A stretch of 9,233 nt of DNA, from assembly GCA_015489145.1 (NCBI GenBank), contig WGAH01000546.1, forward strand, positions 1 to 9,233, read 5' to 3'. The stretch's first letter is position 1. Every line of letters begins with the position of its first letter. The notes below the pieces were generated by a model, which searched no databases, was not told the origin of the DNA, and saw nothing but the letters and a program-made list of their open reading frames with translations. Source of the stretch: Deltaproteobacteria bacterium (lineage in GTDB: Bacteria > Myxococcota_A > UBA796 > UBA2385). Made by a program: the position numbers and the translations under genes. Shown here one piece after another: positions 6,090-9,233 of this stretch.

Positions 6090-6698
6090 TCAGTCGAACC
6101 AGAACGAGAAGCCGGCGAGGCCGAGGGGGTGGCCGCCCCAGGTCACCGTCATGCCGCTGGCGCTGTAGTCGTCGGGGTCGAGGCCGTTTTCGTAGACCTC
6201 GGCGTCGCCGGCCGGGTCGACGCTCAGGCCGAGCTGGCTGTAGACCGAGAACTTCGGCGCCAGGAAGATCTCGCCCTTGAGGCCCAGACCGATGGTGAGG
6301 TCGGTGTAGCTGCCGTCGGCGTTGCCGCCGTAGTCCCAGGAGGTGTTGGCGAGGTCGACGCCGAGCAGGCCGGCCAGGGCGGTCTTCTTGCCCTTCACGA
6401 ACTTGTACTCGCCGTACAGGCCGAGGCCGAGGGTCCCGGTCTTGGTCTTGGTGGACGAGCCGCTGTCCGGGTCGAGGGTGAGGGACTGGTTGGAGCCCCC
6501 CAGGGTGACGAGCAGCCCGGCGTCGGGCGAGAAGAAGTAGCGGAACTGCCCGCCGAGGGTGCCGCCGAGGGTGGGGCCGGCGCCGATGGCCGACACGCCG
6601 TCCTTGCGGGCCCAGTTCTCGGCGCCGCGGTCCTTCTTCTTGGCGAGGGCGGTGGACGAGAGCAGGGTGCCCACGAGGGCCAGGGTCAGGGTTCGCAT
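6090..6698 (-). CDS. Outer-membrane beta-barrel family protein
   Basis: This 202-residue protein probably forms a small (about eight-strand) beta-barrel in the outer membrane. Residues 1-19 are a Sec signal ending in ALA, with cleavage before KKKD. The mature part alternates hydrophobic and polar residues in strands rich in Gly and aromatics, for example 48-57, 88-101, 131-146 and 193-201. Between them are polar, Asp/Ser/Gly-rich loops (75-88, 120-131, 161-182). The end, GFSFWFD, is aromatic-rich like a beta-signal, though the last residue is Asp rather than Phe. It contains no cysteine. No enzyme motif is visible; an OmpW/OmpX-like or 'outer membrane beta-barrel' label is the most that is warranted. 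ATG 6698 has GAGGAGA five to eight bases upstream. Its own promoter and a leader hairpin lie upstream, and it is separated by 105 bp from the methyltransferase gene, so it is probably transcribed alone. Confidence 0.8.
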   Translation of the reverse strand: MRTLTLALVGTLLSSTALAKKKDRGAENWARKDGVSAIGAGPTLGGTLGGQFRYFFSPDAGLLVTLGGSNQSLTLDPDSGSSTKTKTGTLGLGLYGEYKFVKGKKTALAGLLGVDLANTSWDYGGNADGSYTDLTIGLGLKGEIFLAPKFSVYSQLGLSVDPAGDAEVYENGLDPDDYSASGMTVTWGGHPLGLAGFSFWFD

Positions 6699-6711
6699 GG
6701 TCTCTCCTCAG

Positions 6712-6726
6712 GGGAGCGGGGCTCCC
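6712..6726 (-). promoter_or_regulatory. Leader hairpin next to the beta-barrel gene's SD
   Basis: GGGAGC and GCTCCC are perfect 6-bp arms around a 3-base loop. On the minus-strand transcript the stem ends about four bases before the GAGGAGA ribosome-binding site. It could stabilise the 5' end or affect ribosome access. Chance occurrence is possible. Confidence 0.35.
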
Positions 6727-6738
6727 GGTTGCGGCGCC

Positions 6739-6767
6739 ATTCCACCACGGCCGCCCCGGGGTGTCCA
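6739..6767 (-). promoter_or_regulatory. Candidate sigma-70-type promoter of the beta-barrel gene
   Basis: On the minus strand, TGGACA (6767-6762; 5 of 6 to TTGACA) and TGGAAT (6744-6739; 4 of 6 to TATAAT) are separated by exactly 17 bases. Transcription would start near 6732, giving a leader of about 34 bases that begins just before the hairpin. Confidence 0.4.
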
Positions 6768-6803
6768 GGCCCCGTCGACCGCGGTTCGAGGGGAACGAGG
6801 GGT

Positions 6804-7964
6804 TCAGGCGCGGACGGCGGCGACGAGGTGCTCGGTGCGGATCGCGCCCCGGGCGTGGTCGGGGCGGTCGGCGCTGGCCCGCGCCAGGACCCGGAGGCCG
6901 GCGGCCCGCATCGCCTCGACGGTGGGCGAGAGCGCGTCGACGAGGCGCCCGCCGACGAGGCCGTCGCCGACCACGACGACCAGCGCGCCCCCCCGCGCCA
7001 GCCCGCCGGCCTGGGTGGCGATCCAGGCGGCGGTGTCCTCGCGCCAGCGGCGGAAGGCGGCGGCGCGCCCGCGGGCCCGGAAGTCCCGGCGGGCCCCCAC
7101 CTCCGCGACGTAGGCGCGACGCGCGTCCCCGGCGAGGTCCTCCCCCATCCACAGCAGGCGGAGCTGCTGCATGGGCAGGTAGTCGTACACGCCGGGGTAG
7201 GGCGGCGAGGTGAGGACGAGGCCGGTGTCCGGGGGCGGGGGCGCGCGGCGGGCGTCGCCCCGGCGAACCCGCGCCTCGGCCCCGGCGGGGAGCTGCTCGA
7301 GCATGCGCCCGAGCTCCCGGGCCTTCTTGTGGAACAGCACCGCCGTGGTGCCCGGGGGGCGGTGGTGGGGCACGCGCCGGTTGGAGGTGTCGCTCTCGCG
7401 GAAGCTCGTCTTGACGACGATGCTGGAGAAGACCGCCCACAGCAGGTCGCGCACGGGCCGCTCGGCCACCGCGCGAATGCCGGCGCGCAGGCGGGCGAGC
7501 TCCTGGGCGACGTGGGGCTCGTACCAGCGCAGGATCTCCTCGGGCAGCGGGTGGTCGACCCGCCGCCGGGCGGCCTCGGCGAGCTTGCGGGCGCGGGAGC
7601 GCAGGGGGGTGGCGAGGGCCGGGTCGGCGGTGCGGGCCCGGGCCACCAGGGTGGCGACCCAGGACAGGTCGCTGCCGCTGGCCCGCCGGCCCGCCAGCAG
7701 CGCCTCGACGAGCACCGTGCCGCCGCCGCAGAAGGGGTCGTGGACCGGGCCGGGGAAGCGGTCGATGACCAGCCGGGCCGCGTCCGGGTTCATCGAGGCC
7801 GGGTAGGTGTGGAAGCCGTGGGTGGCGCGGTCGACGCGCCCGGTGAGCGCGACGGCCTCGGCCAGCGTCCGCGCCGCGGCGGGATCGCCGTCGGAGCGCA
7901 CCGACGAGGGGGGCGGGGGCCCCGGCGCGCGGCGGCTCCGGGGACGGGATTCGCGATCAGCCAC
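6804..7964 (-). CDS. SAM-dependent amino-methyltransferase (DNA N4-cytosine/N6-adenine type), orphan
   Basis: This 386-residue protein is probably a DNA methyltransferase modifying an exocyclic amino group. A basic, Pro-rich N-terminus (1-25) precedes THGFHTYPASMNPDAAR (48-64), a lead-in typical of this family. Motif I is DPFCGGGT (76-83, SAM binding), followed by an acidic GSDLS (97-101, motif II). A helical, Arg-rich stretch (about 115-245) may hold the target-recognition part. Motif IV is TSPPY (252-256, catalytic), and GGALVVVVGDG (325-335) is a late core strand. TSPPY is usual for N4-cytosine enzymes, but here motif I comes first, unlike the beta-class order. An RNA target is not excluded. 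There is no endonuclease gene nearby, so it looks solitary. GTG 7964 overlaps the end of the upstream gene by 8 bp and has GAGG six bases before it, suggesting translational coupling. Confidence 0.8.
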   Translation of the reverse strand: MADRESRPRSRRAPGPPPPSSVRSDGDPAAARTLAEAVALTGRVDRATHGFHTYPASMNPDAARLVIDRFPGPVHDPFCGGGTVLVEALLAGRRASGSDLSWVATLVARARTADPALATPLRSRARKLAEAARRRVDHPLPEEILRWYEPHVAQELARLRAGIRAVAERPVRDLLWAVFSSIVVKTSFRESDTSNRRVPHHRPPGTTAVLFHKKARELGRMLEQLPAGAEARVRRGDARRAPPPPDTGLVLTSPPYPGVYDYLPMQQLRLLWMGEDLAGDARRAYVAEVGARRDFRARGRAAAFRRWREDTAAWIATQAGGLARGGALVVVVGDGLVGGRLVDALSPTVEAMRAAGLRVLARASADRPDHARGAIRTEHLVAAVRA

Positions 7965-9233
7965 GGTAGGCCTCGTCCTGCTCGATGCGGCTGAGCACCC
8001 AGTCGAACTCGCCGCCGGTGATCTTGCTGCCGCAGTAGCCGCACACCCCGGCCATGCTCACCTGGTCGAGGGGGGCGCCGCAGCTCGGGCAGTGCTCGGC
8101 GTCGTCGGGGCCATCGCCGCGCCGCGCGCCCACCGCCCGGATGAAGGTCCAGTATTCCGAGAACACCCGCGGCTCGGTCCTGGAGCCGCCGACGACGGCG
8201 CCGTCGGCCAGGCGCTCGGTCCAGTCGAGCATGCTCGCCCACACCCGCACGGTGATCGACTCGAAGAAGGCGTCCTGGTCGATGCGGGCGAGCTCGATGC
8301 GCTGGACCCGCACGTCCGCCAGCCGGTTGGCCAGGCCCATCCGGCGGTAGCGCTCCATCCAGAAGCGGTGCACCTGGAACAGGGCGTCGGTCTCGTAGGG
8401 GCGGGCGAGTTCCCAGCGCTGGGAGGACCAGGCCTCCTGGAGCTTGAGGAACACGGTGCGTACGCGCGCCTCGAAGGCCCCCCAGTCGTGCTCGGGGTGG
8501 CGGGCGGTGAAGGCGCGGCGACGGGCGGCGAGGTCCGGGTCGACCACGGTGGGCAGCCGGGTGCCCGGCTCGACGCCGCCGCCGGGCTGGAGGTCGGGCG
8601 GGGACAGCGGCGTGCTCGACAGGACCTCGACCCGGGAGACCTCCCACTGGAGCCGGCCGCCGGTGCGGACCGCGTCGCAGTTGGGGCAGGTGCCGTCGGT
8701 GCGCGGCTCGGCGGTGGAGCCGCAGCTCGGGCAGCCGAGGACCCGCATCCGGTCGGGGCCCGGGGAGAGGGCGTCGGCGCGGCGGCGGAAGATCCAGCGC
8801 TCTCGCCGCAGGAGCTGCCGTTCCTCGCCGTCCCGGCCCACCTCGGTGAGGTTCGTCTCGAAGGCGACGCGAATGCGCGTCCACCGCTGGCCGAGGTCGA
8901 TGCCGTCGATCGCGGTGGCGCCGAAGATCACGTCGCGCACCTCGGACAGCTCGCCGGCCCCCCGGCGCAGGGCCGCGAGGGCCTCGTCGGTGAACCAGGG
9001 CCGCAGGGGGGCCGGGTCGGGACGGGGGCGGAGCTCCTGGCCCCGGGCGTAGACGAGCTGCGCGAAGTCGACGAACAGGGGCTCGGAGAAGTTGGGATCG
9101 CGCTCGCGCAGGCGCGCCAGCGGCGGCCGCGGGCGCCGCGGCGGGGCGCGGAGCACCTGCCGGGGCAGGCGGGCGCCGCCCTGGTTGCGGGCGTAGATCG
9201 CGACGGCGGCGGCGACGACCACCAGGGGCACGC
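7957..9233 (-). CDS. Tim44-like protein with two zinc ribbons, 5' end outside the window
   Basis: At least 424 residues are visible. The frame is still open at the right edge, so the N-terminus is missing; GTG at 9229-9231 is probably an internal Val. Positions count from that codon. A hydrophobic stretch (2-13) is likely the end of a membrane segment. A first Tim44-like alpha+beta domain (about 45-155) begins at DPNFSEPLFVDFAQLVYAR and is followed by a zinc ribbon with Cys167, 170, 182 and 185. A second Tim44-like domain (about 250-368) contains LKLQEAWSSQRWELARPY and is followed by a second ribbon, Cys381, 384, 397 and 400. Each ribbon is followed by GG...W.(V/L)SR(V/I)E, so the domain-plus-ribbon unit is duplicated. 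Tim44-like domains in bacteria are membrane-associated binding modules of uncertain role. No enzymatic motif is seen. It is co-transcribed with the methyltransferase. Confidence 0.8.
   Translation of the reverse strand, partial: VPLVVVAAAVAIYARNQGGARLPRQVLRAPPRRPRPPLARLRERDPNFSEPLFVDFAQLVYARGQELRPRPDPAPLRPWFTDEALAALRRGAGELSEVRDVIFGATAIDGIDLGQRWTRIRVAFETNLTEVGRDGEERQLLRRERWIFRRRADALSPGPDRMRVLGCPSCGSTAEPRTDGTCPNCDAVRTGGRLQWEVSRVEVLSSTPLSPPDLQPGGGVEPGTRLPTVVDPDLAARRRAFTARHPEHDWGAFEARVRTVFLKLQEAWSSQRWELARPYETDALFQVHRFWMERYRRMGLANRLADVRVQRIELARIDQDAFFESITVRVWASMLDWTERLADGAVVGGSRTEPRVFSEYWTFIRAVGARRGDGPDDAEHCPSCGAPLDQVSMAGVCGYCGSKITGGEFDWVLSRIEQDEAYRG

Noticed and set aside
3783..7994. A 4.2-kb plus-strand frame with no stop, antisense to or out of frame with the acyltransferase, lipoprotein, barrel and methyltransferase genes.
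   Set aside because: Its product is low-complexity, dominated by Gly, Ala, Arg and Val, with no domain motif, and it crosses several well-supported genes. It is expected from strong GC3 bias, where antisense frames rarely contain stops.
6804..9233. A restriction-modification or phage-defence system around the methyltransferase.
   Set aside because: No nuclease, helicase, ATPase or specificity subunit is present. The neighbours are a Tim44-like protein and an outer-membrane barrel.

Overview
The window is very GC-rich DNA with strongly GC3-biased codon use. It encodes several lipoproteins and exported proteins whose linkers carry Asp-Thr-Gly-type tracts, plus an outer-membrane beta-barrel and a Tim44-like/zinc-ribbon protein. 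One intergenic region carries a near-consensus sigma-54 promoter. Together these suggest a Gram-negative bacterium of the Myxococcota / former Deltaproteobacteria type. That placement is inference from style and gene content, since no phylogenetic marker is present. I see no mobile element, tRNA, rRNA or CRISPR array.

Layout. (1) 77-676 (+) is a thioredoxin-fold lipoprotein. It converges on 703-1562 (-), a lipoprotein with two parvulin (PpiC) domains whose reading frame is broken by one base at a seven-C tract. (2) Across a 74-bp divergent intergenic region lies 1637-2800 (+), a secreted HtrA/trypsin-like serine protease with no PDZ domain and a C-terminal region resembling beta-barrel strands. 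(3) Converging on it is a two-gene minus-strand operon: a PlsB-like glycerol-3-phosphate acyltransferase (3738-5396) followed, with an ATGA overlap, by a GpsA-like dehydrogenase (2842-3741) that lacks most canonical catalytic residues. (4) Divergent from that operon, behind a candidate sigma-54 promoter, is 5578-6033 (+), a small lipoprotein with an Ig-like ASH / choice-of-anchor-D fold. It ends at a strong hairpin shared with the convergent beta-barrel gene 6090-6698 (-). (5) The right end is a minus-strand pair. A Tim44-like protein with two zinc ribbons runs off the right edge of the window, and an amino-methyltransferase with DPFCGGGT and TSPPY motifs starts inside its last codons.

Function. 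Most of the window concerns the cell envelope: redox or thiol chemistry and proline isomerisation on lipoproteins, periplasmic proteolysis, phospholipid entry reactions, an outer-membrane barrel and a surface or periplasmic lipoprotein. The PPIase and the protease share a divergent promoter region, which fits a periplasmic protein quality-control pair. The acyltransferase and the GpsA-like protein would ordinarily be read as making and acylating glycerol-3-phosphate, but the catalytic substitutions in the GpsA-like protein make that reading doubtful. The methyltransferase has no restriction partner in the window.

The points most worth a second look are the GpsA-like active-site substitutions, the duplicated Tim44/zinc-ribbon architecture coupled to a methyltransferase, the C7 frameshift in the PPIase gene, the sigma-54 promoter, and the protease/barrel-like fusion. 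I did not find a clearly new multi-gene system.
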